The notes under the pieces: model-generated
What the model was told of the DNA's origin: nothing
Databases searched by the model: none
The model's input: only the letters and a program-made list of their open reading frames with translations
Position numbers and translations under genes: made by a program
In this document: piece by piece, positions 6,610 to 12,473 of the stretch
Position numbering within the stretch: the stretch's first letter is position 1
Layout of the letters: each line of letters begins with the position of its first letter
DNA from: Rubrobacteraceae bacterium
Lineage (GTDB): Bacteria > Actinomycetota > Rubrobacteria > Rubrobacterales > Rubrobacteraceae
Direction: 5' to 3'
Length of the DNA stretch: 14,120 bases
Assembly: GCA_013698525.1 (NCBI GenBank)
Contig: JACCSM010000543.1
Coordinates: 1 to 14,120 of the forward strand

Positions 6610-6654
6610 AGCGATGGGAGTATACAGCCTCCAGCGATGGGAGTACACAGCCTC
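6609..6654. repeat. Tandem direct repeat, 2 x 23 bp
   Basis: Two adjacent 23-bp copies (6609-6631 and 6632-6654) begin CAGCGATGGGAGTA and end ACAGCCTC. They differ at one base (TATAC versus TACAC). The unit is not a multiple of three, and it lies across the likely start of the two-helix protein gene. It is best read as a duplicated leader or promoter segment. Confidence 0.85.
6619..6624 (-). promoter_or_regulatory. Candidate -10 box (TATACT) for a leaderless GTG start
   Basis: On the minus strand TATACT differs from TATAAT at one base and ends 9 nt before GTG 6609. The other copy of the 23-bp repeat puts TGTACT exactly 23 bp upstream, which is the usual distance between -35 and -10 hexamers, although it matches TTGACA poorly. 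The promoter is inferred from spacing only. Confidence 0.35.
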
Positions 6655-6730
6655 CCGGAGGGGAGCGAACCTTGCTCGAACCGCAGGGAGGGTGCTCGCC
6701 GTGTCCACAACGGGCTCGTACCTTCTGCCG

Positions 6731-7417
6731 CTAGCCCTTCTCGGCCTTCTCGATCTCCTTCAAGTAGCCCTCCATCAACTCTATCTCCGCCTTCTGCTCG
6801 TCGATGATCTTGCGGGATAGGTCCTTGAGTTCCGGGTGTTCGGACCTCTCGAGCGCCTTCTCAGACATGTCGACGGCCATCTGGTGGTGCGGGATCATCA
6901 TGCGCAGGAACATCTCGTCGGCCGCGTCGCCGCCCATCATCTCCTGCATAGAGCCGCCCATCATCTGCTCCATCATCCCTTGGCCCATCATCTCGTCCAT
7001 CATGCCCGCGGGCATCCCGGAGGCCTGCTCCGCATCCGGGTACCACTCGTCGCGCCAGTCTTGCATCCGGTCGATCTGCCCGGATTGGCTCTCCTCGATG
7101 TTGTCTGCGAGTTTACGGAGCTCGGGCCGCTTTGAGTCGGAGATCATGTGCTCGGAGGACATGATCGCGCCCTCGTGGTGCATGGTCATCTGATCGATGA
7201 ACTGGAGGTCGAAGAGCTTGTCCTCGTCGAAGGAGCCCATCATGCCTCCGCTGCCCATGCCGTCGCCCATCATAGAGCCCATACCGCCGTTTTGGTTGCC
7301 CATCGCGCCGTCGTTCATCATCGAGCCGAGTTGGACGGCCGCGGAGGTGATCCCGGCTCCGGCCAGGAGGAGCACTACCATCGCAAGGGCAACGCCCAAG
7401 TGCCTAATCTTCCGCAT
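6731..7417 (-). CDS. DUF305 protein, Met-rich, exported
   Basis: A 228-residue protein with an N-terminal signal or anchor (MRKIRHLGVALAMVVLLLAG), so it acts outside the membrane. It shows the two DUF305 half-repeats: FIDQMTMHHEGAIMSSEHM (His80-His81) and MMIPHHQMAVDMSEKAL (His177-His178). Each is followed by a helical segment. Two Met/Gly-rich stretches, about residues 33-60 and 135-162, add many thioether groups. DUF305 proteins are linked to copper (for example cyanobacterial CopM), so Cu(I) or Ag(I) binding in the envelope is a reasonable inference. ATG 7417 lies 2 nt after the SHOCT stop, with GAGGAGG about 9 nt upstream inside a hairpin. It is probably in one operon with the kinase, regulator and SHOCT genes. 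Confidence 0.92.
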   Translation of the reverse strand: MRKIRHLGVALAMVVLLLAGAGITSAAVQLGSMMNDGAMGNQNGGMGSMMGDGMGSGGMMGSFDEDKLFDLQFIDQMTMHHEGAIMSSEHMISDSKRPELRKLADNIEESQSGQIDRMQDWRDEWYPDAEQASGMPAGMMDEMMGQGMMEQMMGGSMQEMMGGDAADEMFLRMMIPHHQMAVDMSEKALERSEHPELKDLSRKIIDEQKAEIELMEGYLKEIEKAEKG

Positions 7418-7419
7418 CT

Positions 7420-7686
7420 CTAAATGCCTCCTCTCGTGGCATTTATCCCACCATTGAGGACCTTGATGGATCTCTCGTACTCCTCAGCATCTATCTCGCC
7501 GCGGGCGAAACGCTTGCGCAGGATCTCCTCTGCTCCCTCTTCCTGAACTTCCGAGCCCCCGCTGTCGCTACTCCGGTTGGGGAAGATCCGTATCAACGCC
7601 CACGCCGCGAAGGCCAGGAGTCCGCCCCAGAACAGTAAGGGCAACAGCATCCAGACCCAGCCTCCGCCCATCATTCCGTCCATCAT
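7420..7686 (-). CDS. SHOCT-domain small membrane protein
   Basis: An 88-residue protein. The N-terminus is Met/Gly-rich (MMDGMMGGG), then one helix (WVWMLLPLLFWGGLLAFAAW), a short linker, and a C-terminal SHOCT motif (EEILRKRFARGEIDAEEYERSIKVL). SHOCT is a short oligomerisation motif found at the ends of many membrane proteins, so a small membrane-bound assembly is likely, with the motif in the cytoplasm. Start ATG 7686 has GAAGGAG 9-10 nt upstream. The gene ends 2 nt before the DUF305 ATG, and its last codons form the hairpin that holds the DUF305 ribosome site. SHOCT-DUF305 pairs are familiar from copper clusters; the metal link here is inferred. Confidence 0.85.
   Translation of the reverse strand: MMDGMMGGGWVWMLLPLLFWGGLLAFAAWALIRIFPNRSSDSGGSEVQEEGAEEILRKRFARGEIDAEEYERSIKVLNGGINATRGGI
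7421..7445 (-). promoter_or_regulatory. Hairpin holding the DUF305 ribosome-binding site
   Basis: On the minus strand TAAATGCC and GGCATTTA form a perfect 8-bp stem around the loop ACGAGAGGA. The loop and the first bases of the 3' arm contain GAGGAGG, the Shine-Dalgarno site of the DUF305 gene, while the stem overlaps the last codons of the SHOCT gene. Ribosomes finishing the SHOCT gene would open it, so coupled translation is the likely effect. Confidence 0.55.
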
Positions 7687-7739
7687 GGTTTTACGCTCCT
7701 TCTAGGTATCTCGTCTACGTACCCAGTGTATGAGGACTA

Positions 7740-7779
7740 TCTCAAGGGAGCGTCTATCGAAGATCAAGACTGGATCAAG
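7740..7779. promoter_or_regulatory. Phased TCAAG repeats, candidate response-regulator site
   Basis: On the plus strand TCTCAAG (7740-7746), GATCAAG (7762-7768) and GATCAAG (7773-7779) start 22 and 11 bp apart, so all lie on one face of the helix. OmpR/PhoB-type regulators bind direct repeats with this 11-bp period. The site is in the 103-nt gap between the kinase stop and the SHOCT start. On the minus strand a TTGAGA at 7745-7740 could also be a -35 element, but no good -10 follows. Confidence 0.4.
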
Positions 7780-7789
7780 GTATTCCAGA

Positions 7790-8932
7790 CTATCGGTCCG
7801 CGAGCGGCAGCGAGAAAGAGAACCTGGCTCCCTTCCCGGCGCCGGGACTCTCGGCCCGTATCCTCCCGCCCATCGCCTCGACGAGTGCCAGGGAGATCGC
7901 GAGCCCAAGCCCCGAGCCGCCACGAGCTTCGCTTCGCGAGCGCGACTTCTCGGCCCTGTAGAATCGCTCGAAGACGTGCGGCAAGTGCTCGGTGGGGATG
8001 CCCTCTCCCGTATCCTCGACCCCGAAGACGATCGTGGCCTCGTAGGCCTCGGCTCCCACCACGACCCGGCCCCCGCCCGGCGTGTGGCGCAGCGCGTTGC
8101 CCAGCAGGTTCGACAGCACCTGGACGACCCTGTCGGCGTCCGCCGAGACGGACGGCAGACCTTCTGGCACCGCATTCTTCAGTTCCACGCCCTTCTCGTC
8201 GAAGAGCGGCGCCACGCGCTCCGCGGCCACCCTTACCACCTTCTCGGGACGGACGGCCGCCGTTCGGAGGGTGAGCTGTCCTGCCTCGACGTGGGAGAGC
8301 CGGCGGAGGTCTTCAACGATCCGCCTCATGCGCTCGGCCTCCCCGTACAGAAGTGCCCACGTCTCCTCGGAGGGCTCTACCACGCCCTCCATGAGCCCCT
8401 CCATGTAGCCTTCGAGGGTGGAAAGCGGCGTGCGCAGCTCGTGGGAGACGTCCCCGATCAGCTCCAGCCTCTTCCTCTCCGCCGCCTCCAGCGAGACCGC
8501 CATCGAGTTGAAGCTCTCCGAGAGCGCGCCCAACTCGTCCTCCCCACCTACCGGCACGCGCTCCCCGTAGCGCCCGGCGGCGATGCGGCGGGTGGCGGCC
8601 GTCATGTACCGTAGCGGCTCCACGATTCTCCGCGACACGAAGAGGCTGGAGAGGGCCGCCGTCACCGCCGCCACCGCGCCAGCCACCACCAAAGAGTAGA
8701 GGAGCGTCAGCCCGAACGCCCGGCCCACGGAGTCCATCATCCCCCCCATCCCGCCGGGCCGCATCATCCCGCCGTCCGCGTCCATCATGCCGCTCATCAG
8801 GTTTCCGAAGATGACCGGCGCTATGAGGTAGAGGGCTGTGAGCAGCGTGAAGGCGGTGGCAAGGGCCACCAGAAAGTGGGAGACGAAGAGCTTGGTTCCA
8901 AGGCTCCGGGATATACCACCCAAGAGCTTCAT
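7790..8932 (-). CDS. Sensor histidine kinase with a Met-rich external loop
   Basis: A 380-residue inner-membrane kinase with two helices (about 17-43 and 71-99) around a short external loop, then HAMP (about 100-152), the phosphorylation helix (DVSHELRTPL, His164) and an ATPase domain with N box (NLLGNALRH), G1 (DTGEGIP), F box (VFERFYRAE) and G2 (GGSGLGLAI). The loop NLMSGMMDADGGMMRPGGMG and on to GMMDSVG is unusually rich in Met, with eight between residues 46 and 66, which would suit direct sensing of a soft metal such as Cu(I) or Ag(I). That is inference. ATG 8932 overlaps the regulator stop as ATGA, so kinase and regulator are coupled and are probably partners. Confidence 0.93.
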   Translation of the reverse strand: MKLLGGISRSLGTKLFVSHFLVALATAFTLLTALYLIAPVIFGNLMSGMMDADGGMMRPGGMGGMMDSVGRAFGLTLLYSLVVAGAVAAVTAALSSLFVSRRIVEPLRYMTAATRRIAAGRYGERVPVGGEDELGALSESFNSMAVSLEAAERKRLELIGDVSHELRTPLSTLEGYMEGLMEGVVEPSEETWALLYGEAERMRRIVEDLRRLSHVEAGQLTLRTAAVRPEKVVRVAAERVAPLFDEKGVELKNAVPEGLPSVSADADRVVQVLSNLLGNALRHTPGGGRVVVGAEAYEATIVFGVEDTGEGIPTEHLPHVFERFYRAEKSRSRSEARGGSGLGLAISLALVEAMGGRIRAESPGAGKGARFSFSLPLADR

Positions 8933-9630
8933 CGTGCCTCGAACTTGTAGCCCACGCCGCGCACCGTCCTGATGTAGCGGTTGCCGGCTTCTCTCTCCGA
9001 GGCGTCCAGCTTCTTGCGGAGGTTGGCGATGTGCACGTCCACGACGTGGTCGTCACCGAAGTAGTCCTCGCCCCACACCCGCTCGAGGAGGCGACGCCGC
9101 ACGAAGACGAAGCCGGGCCTGGAGACGAGGGCGAGCAGGAGATCGAACTCGAGGGCGGTAAGCGCCACCTCCTCACCAGCCAAACGTACCAGCCGCCGGT
9201 CCGGATCTATCTCGAGCCCCCCGGACCGGAAGATCCGTTCTTCCTCTTGAGGCCCCGGTGTACCGGCGCGCGGCCTGCGGAGCATCGCCCTCACCCGGGC
9301 CACGAGCTCCCCGGGGGAGAACGGCTTGGTCAGGTAGTCGTCGGCCCCAGCCGAGAGGCCCACGATCTTGTCCCCTTCCTCCGCGCGGGCGGTGAGCATG
9401 ATCACGTAAGCCTCCGAGAAGCGCCTGAGCTCCCGCAAGACCTCCAAGCCGTCCATCCTCGGGAGCATCCAGTCCAGGACGACCACGTCCGGCTCCAAGC
9501 GACGGGCGATCTCGATTCCGGCTTCGCCGTCGGCCGCTTCGGCCACCTCGAAGCCCTCCCGCTCCAGGTAGCCCCGGAGCAGGGCCACAAGGTTCTTCTC
9601 GTCCTCGATTATCAGCGCGCGCGAGTCCAC
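8929..9630 (-). CDS. OmpR/PhoB-type response regulator
   Basis: A 233-residue regulator from GTG 9630. The receiver domain (about 1-118) has the acidic pair at Glu9-Asp10, phosphoacceptor Asp53 (VVVLDWMLP), Thr80 (MLTAR) and Lys102 (TKPF). The DNA-binding winged helix (about 130-233) shows LTALEFDLLLALVSRPGFVF, VVDVHIANLRKKLD and YIRTVRGVGYKFE. GTG 9630 gives the normal MDSRALIIEDE start; ATG 9675 would add 15 unlike residues that lie over the ATPase fragment. It overlaps the kinase by ATGA. Likely targets are its own operon, including the phased repeats before the SHOCT gene. It is divergent from the metal ATPase fragment, which suggests an ancestral regulator-transporter pair, though the junction looks rearranged. 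Confidence 0.93.
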   Translation of the reverse strand: MDSRALIIEDEKNLVALLRGYLEREGFEVAEAADGEAGIEIARRLEPDVVVLDWMLPRMDGLEVLRELRRFSEAYVIMLTARAEEGDKIVGLSAGADDYLTKPFSPGELVARVRAMLRRPRAGTPGPQEEERIFRSGGLEIDPDRRLVRLAGEEVALTALEFDLLLALVSRPGFVFVRRRLLERVWGEDYFGDDHVVDVHIANLRKKLDASEREAGNRYIRTVRGVGYKFEAR

Positions 9631-9638
9631 AGAACCCG

Positions 9639-9644
9639 ATTCTA
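9639..9644 (-). promoter_or_regulatory. Candidate -10 box (TAGAAT) for a leaderless regulator mRNA
   Basis: On the minus strand TAGAAT differs from TATAAT at one base and ends 8 nt before GTG 9630. No Shine-Dalgarno site is well placed for that GTG. Together these suggest transcription starting at or next to the start codon, which is common in actinobacteria. No convincing -35 element is visible 16-18 nt upstream. Confidence 0.35.
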
Positions 9645-9694
9645 CCCCCAAAGCCGGCCCGTCCTCCCGGCGCATTCAGAGGATCGCACGTCTA

Positions 9695-10912
9695 GTGGAG
9701 GAGGCGCAGGCGAGCAAGGCCCCCGCCGAGCAGTTCGTGGACCGCTTCTCGCGCCTGTACACGCCGATCGTGGTGGCCGTGGCGGTTGTCCTCGCGGTCG
9801 TGCCTACCGTGCTCGGGGCCAGCTTCGGCGAGTGGTTCTACCGAGCGCGGGCGCTCCTCATCATCGCGTGTCCTTGCGCCCTCGTAATTTCCACACCCGT
9901 CACCGGGGTCTCGGGGATCGGGGCCGCCTCCAGGCGCGGGATCCTCGTGAAGGGCGGGGCGGCGCTCGAAGCGGCGGGGCGCCTCAAAGCGCTGGCCTTC
10001 GACAAGACGGGGACGCTCACCGAGGGCCGTCCTGTGGTCTCACGCGTTGTGGCGCTGAACGGCAAGGGCGAGGCGGAGGTTCTGACGCTGGCTGCCGCGC
10101 TGGAGCGCCGCTTGGAGCACGCCCTGGCCATCCTGACGGCCGCAGGCGGAGCCGAGCTGCATCCGGTCTCCGGCTTCCGGTCGGTCGCGGGCAGGGGGGC
10201 CGAGGGCGAGGTGGACGGCAAGCGTTACCTGATCGGCAGCCCCCGCCTTTTCGCCGAGAGGGGGATAGCCCTCGACGGGGCGGAGGAGGCGCTGGAGGTG
10301 ATCGAACGGGCAGGGGAGACTCCAGTCGTCCTGGGCATTGCCGACGGCCTCCTGGCGGTCTTCGGGCTCGCCGACTCCTTGCGCCCGGACGCGAAGGCGA
10401 CCGTCGAAGCCCTGCGCGAGTCGGGGGCGGAGGAGCTCATGATGCTCATGGGGGACGCCGAGGCCCCCGCCCGGCGAGTGGCCGAAGAGTTTGGCATCGG
10501 TTACAAGGCCAGGCTCTTGCCCGAGCAGAAGATCGAGGCGGTGCGCGCGCTCGTAGCAAGACACGGGGACGCAGGCATGGTCGGCGACGGCGTGAACGAC
10601 GCACCCGCCTTGGCCGCTTCCTCGGTTGGCTTCGCGATGGGCGCCGCAGGAACGGACGTCGCCCCGGAGACGGCCGACGTGGCGCTGATGCGGGACGACC
10701 TTCCGAAGCTGGCCGAGGCCGTAAGGCTCTCGCGGGTGGCCGAGCGGATCATAAGGCAGAACGTCTTCGTATCCATCGCCATAAAGGGCCTGTTCGTTCT
10801 CCTAGCCCCGTTCGGGCTGGTGGCGCTATGGCGCGCTGTGCTTGCCGATATGGGAACCTCCATAGCTGTTACCCTCAATGGCCTCCGGCTGTTCCGAAAG
10901 GGGAGCGCCTAA
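9695..10912 (+). CDS. P1B-type heavy-metal ATPase lacking its N-terminal half
   Basis: A 405-residue ORF containing the second half of a Zn/Cd/Pb-type (P1B-2) efflux ATPase. It has the metal-binding helix with Cys59-Pro-Cys61, phosphorylation motif DKTGTLTEG (Asp103), GDGVNDAP (297-304), a Lys364 helix and the last helix with Asp385-Met-Gly387. Missing are the metal-binding N-terminus, the first four helices and the actuator domain (TGE). Family-like sequence begins at about 9674 (IQRIARLVEEAQASKAP), just where the divergent regulator leader begins, so the front was probably lost by deletion or rearrangement. The nucleotide-domain HP motif (usually SEHP) reads LEHA, another loss. GTG 9695 is the first start. 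Without the actuator domain it cannot work as a pump alone, so it is probably a remnant. Confidence 0.85.
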   Translation: MEEAQASKAPAEQFVDRFSRLYTPIVVAVAVVLAVVPTVLGASFGEWFYRARALLIIACPCALVISTPVTGVSGIGAASRRGILVKGGAALEAAGRLKALAFDKTGTLTEGRPVVSRVVALNGKGEAEVLTLAAALERRLEHALAILTAAGGAELHPVSGFRSVAGRGAEGEVDGKRYLIGSPRLFAERGIALDGAEEALEVIERAGETPVVLGIADGLLAVFGLADSLRPDAKATVEALRESGAEELMMLMGDAEAPARRVAEEFGIGYKARLLPEQKIEAVRALVARHGDAGMVGDGVNDAPALAASSVGFAMGAAGTDVAPETADVALMRDDLPKLAEAVRLSRVAERIIRQNVFVSIAIKGLFVLLAPFGLVALWRAVLADMGTSIAVTLNGLRLFRKGSA

Positions 10913-10925
10913 AGCCGTGGGCGCG

Positions 10926-11306
10926 ATGGCGTCCGACCGCCAGAAAGCCCTGCACCGCAGCGGCATTCGCCTGGAGGACTTCACGATAACCTGGAACGTC
11001 GTCGAGGCATTCGTCGCCGTCGGGGCGGGTCTGCTGGCCGGCAGCGTCGCCCTCGTAGGGTTCGGGGTGGACTCCGGGATAGAGGTGATCTCTGCGGTGG
11101 CCCTCCTGTGGCGTCTGCTGAAGGCTGCTCCGGAGCCCAGCGCCGAGGAGCACGGGGCCGCCGAGAAACGGGCACTCTACTTGGTGGCGGCGACCTTCTT
11201 CTCGCTCTCTGCCTACGGATGGGTCAGAGAGAGTCCTTCTGGGCCTGCGATTAAGACTACGACGACTTCGAGGCCATTTCGGAGACGAGGACCTGCTGGA
11301 GCGTGA
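10926..11306 (+). pseudogene. Truncated CDF-type cation transporter
   Basis: The first part of a cation diffusion facilitator-like protein: LHRSGIRLEDFTITWNVVEA, then VGFGVDSGIEVISAVALLWR, then a helix ending FFSLSAYG. The DSGIE motif is the family's metal-site region. Family proteins normally have about four more helices. Here the resemblance stops near 11220 (perhaps to RESPSGPAI) and the frame runs into basic, low-complexity sequence and a stop at 11304-11306. ATG 10926, 13 nt after the ATPase stop, gives a natural start (MASDRQKALHRSG); an in-frame ATG at 10878 lies inside the ATPase gene. It was probably co-transcribed with the ATPase and, like it, is now incomplete. Confidence 0.75.
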
Positions 11307-11400
11307 CGAGTTCGGCTGCGTCTTCCCGGGTGAGTGCTGTATGCCGGGCCCGCAATTCCCTTCGGGCTCGGGAGGCTGGACCGCCCACAGAGCGATCCTC
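11250..11400 (+). pseudogene. Fragment of a small Cys-rich protein gene (CxxPGxCCMPG type)
   Basis: One frame reads DEDLLERDEFGCVFPGECCM and then PGPQFPSG. An acidic stretch in another frame (DYDDFEAISE) stands just before it, as if a single frame break separated them. I recall small bacterial proteins with a pattern like CxFPGxCCMPGxHxxSECHT. Here the second half (SECHT) is lost and replaced by GSGGW. There is no start or ribosome site. It lies directly after the broken CDF gene, so both may have been damaged by the same event. Family recognition is tentative. Confidence 0.35.
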
Positions 11401-11509
11401 CACGACCTGTTCGCCGATGCCTTCGAGAGCCTCGGACGGCTCGAACTCCGGCCAGGGTGCCCTCGATCGTCAAGCTGGCCACCAGCAGGAGCCGCTGCAT
11501 CTACGGCTG
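11401..11509. other. Unassigned stretch between gene remnants and the DUF2269-like gene
   Basis: All frames are short or unlike any protein I know. The plus strand reads HDLFADAFESLGRL in the same frame as the Cys-rich fragment, which may be a continuation of that remnant. I see no insertion-sequence ends or terminator. Confidence 0.3.
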
Positions 11510-12061
11510 CTACACCTTACGCTGCTCGTCCTGCTTGCTCCACTTCAACGCCCTACGCTGCTCCTGCTGCTTACGCCACCCGTACCGGGTCATGCCCCGC
11601 GGCTTGTACACATTCAGCACCAGGATCACCAGCAACACCACTGTGCCGCCAACGGAGTGGACCAGTGTGCTCCCCAGAGCGTGGAGATCGTCGCTTGACG
11701 TTGTCGGATCTGCTGCTATGTCTGCGTAGGAGCTGATCGTCTGCGTTTCCAGCAGCAAGACGACGGTGGCGATTATGGTCAAAAGGAGTGAGATCAGGAC
11801 CCAATAGTGCCGGAACAAGCCCCACTTGGTCCCCACTGACATGACAAGCCCACTGAGCAGCGAGGCGAGGGCCAACGGCACGATGACATACCAGGCGACC
11901 AACTCCATCGCGAGATAGGCGGCACGCAACGTCTGAGCGTCCTGGCTGGTCGCAACGGTAACGTCGAGAGCTATGTAGGCGGCGACCGCGCCGATCCAGC
12001 CGACCGCGAGAGTGATATGAGCGGCAAGCGCGAACTTGCGGAGGCGGGGCGGCATGAGCAC
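11510..12061 (-). CDS. DUF2269-like four-helix membrane protein
   Basis: A 183-residue membrane protein with four hydrophobic stretches: LAAHITLAVGWIGAVAAYIA, MELVAWYVIVPLALASLLSG, YWVLISLLLTIIATVVLLLE and VHSVGGTVVLLVILVLNVYK. A basic cytoplasmic tail follows (KPRGMTRYGWRKQQEQRRA and on). The pattern HxTxxVGWxGAVA, then WGLFRHYWVL and YKPRGxTxYGWRKQ, is one I associate with DUF2269-type proteins of actinobacteria. Function is unknown. His15, near the start of helix 1, could bind haem or metal, but this is speculation. GTG 12061 lies 2 nt after the upstream stop; ATG 12055 is an equally good start, two residues shorter. It is coupled to the 51-residue gene before it. Confidence 0.75.
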   Translation of the reverse strand: MLMPPRLRKFALAAHITLAVGWIGAVAAYIALDVTVATSQDAQTLRAAYLAMELVAWYVIVPLALASLLSGLVMSVGTKWGLFRHYWVLISLLLTIIATVVLLLETQTISSYADIAADPTTSSDDLHALGSTLVHSVGGTVVLLVILVLNVYKPRGMTRYGWRKQQEQRRALKWSKQDEQRKV

Positions 12062-12063
12062 CG

Positions 12064-12219
12064 CTAGTGGCCCCCAGGTCCTCTTTGCCCAGGTCCGTGG
12101 ACACCACCGAGAACACCGGTGAGCATCAAGACGACTACCAGGACAACGACGACCGCGATGACGATCACAGACACCTTCAGCCAGCGTGGTATGCTGGGAT
12201 AGGGTGGCAAGTCAGCCAT
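12064..12219 (-). CDS. Small single-helix membrane protein (51 residues)
   Basis: MADLPPYPSIPRWLKVSVIV begins a 51-residue protein with one long hydrophobic helix (about 15-37) and a Gly/His/Pro tail (GGVHGPGQRGPGGH). ATG 12219 has GAGGAGA five nt upstream, which decides the start; the frame runs on to 12366 without a reason to be coding. The stop is 2 nt before the GTG of the DUF2269-like gene, so both probably form one transcript. I know similar short proteins in actinobacteria only as hypothetical proteins. The tail contains two His and could bind metal, but nothing else points to a role. Confidence 0.7.
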   Translation of the reverse strand: MADLPPYPSIPRWLKVSVIVIAVVVVLVVVLMLTGVLGGVHGPGQRGPGGH

Positions 12220-12403
12220 GTGCGTCTCCTCTCCTCTGTCGCGCGGGTTTGTCAAGATCTTCATAGCCCATTTCCCCGCCTGATTCGAAACAGATGTCGC
12301 CTTGGCAGGTACCGCAGAGGGCTCTACGGAAGGTAGGTTTATGGTCGTCGTCCGTGAGTCGCTCATTAACGTCTAGTATAGGTAGCAGCAGTCCGCAGGA
12401 CAT
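12212..12403 (-). CDS. Doubtful 63-residue ORF with three clustered cysteines
   Basis: This frame from ATG 12403 reads through the gap before the 51-residue gene and overlaps its start by 8 nt. It contains ALCGTCQGDICFESGG, a CxxCxxxxC cluster that could bind metal. AAGGG lies very close to the ATG (2-nt gap). Against it, third positions are only moderately GC-rich compared with real genes nearby, and the last codons fall on the ribosome site of the next gene. It may be chance. Confidence 0.22.
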   Translation of the reverse strand: MSCGLLLPILDVNERLTDDDHKPTFRRALCGTCQGDICFESGGEMGYEDLDKPARQRRGDAHG

Positions 12404-12473
12404 GACCCTTAGAGGGCTAAGGAGAGAAGAAAAGGGCTATCTTTGAGAGACTAGAGGGAGTGAAACGAGGATG
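12220..12473. other. Leader region between the NarL-type regulator and the 51-residue gene
   Basis: No convincing gene is seen apart from the doubtful ORF at 12212-12403. A hairpin CCTTAG/CTAAGG (12407-12422, 4-nt loop) might end transcription of the kinase-regulator pair, but has no T-run. On the minus strand CTATACTAG at about 12382-12374 includes TATACT, a possible -10 for the 51-residue and DUF2269-like genes, with no clear -35 element. Confidence 0.4.
12407..12422 (-). terminator. Weak hairpin after the NarL-type regulator gene
   Basis: A perfect 6-bp stem, CCTTAG with CTAAGG, and a 4-nt loop lie about 50 nt past the regulator stop. A pyrimidine-rich run precedes it on the minus strand and no T-run follows. 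It could be a terminator or just chance. Confidence 0.25.

Noticed and set aside
6900..7330. Many CCCATCAT-like short repeats
   Set aside because: They are Met-Met-Gly codons in the DUF305 gene, not an independent DNA repeat or CRISPR array.
9031..10989. A 652-codon open frame on the plus strand
   Set aside because: It is antisense to the response regulator and out of frame with the ATPase; Pro/Arg/Gly-rich content is typical of a GC-rich shadow frame.
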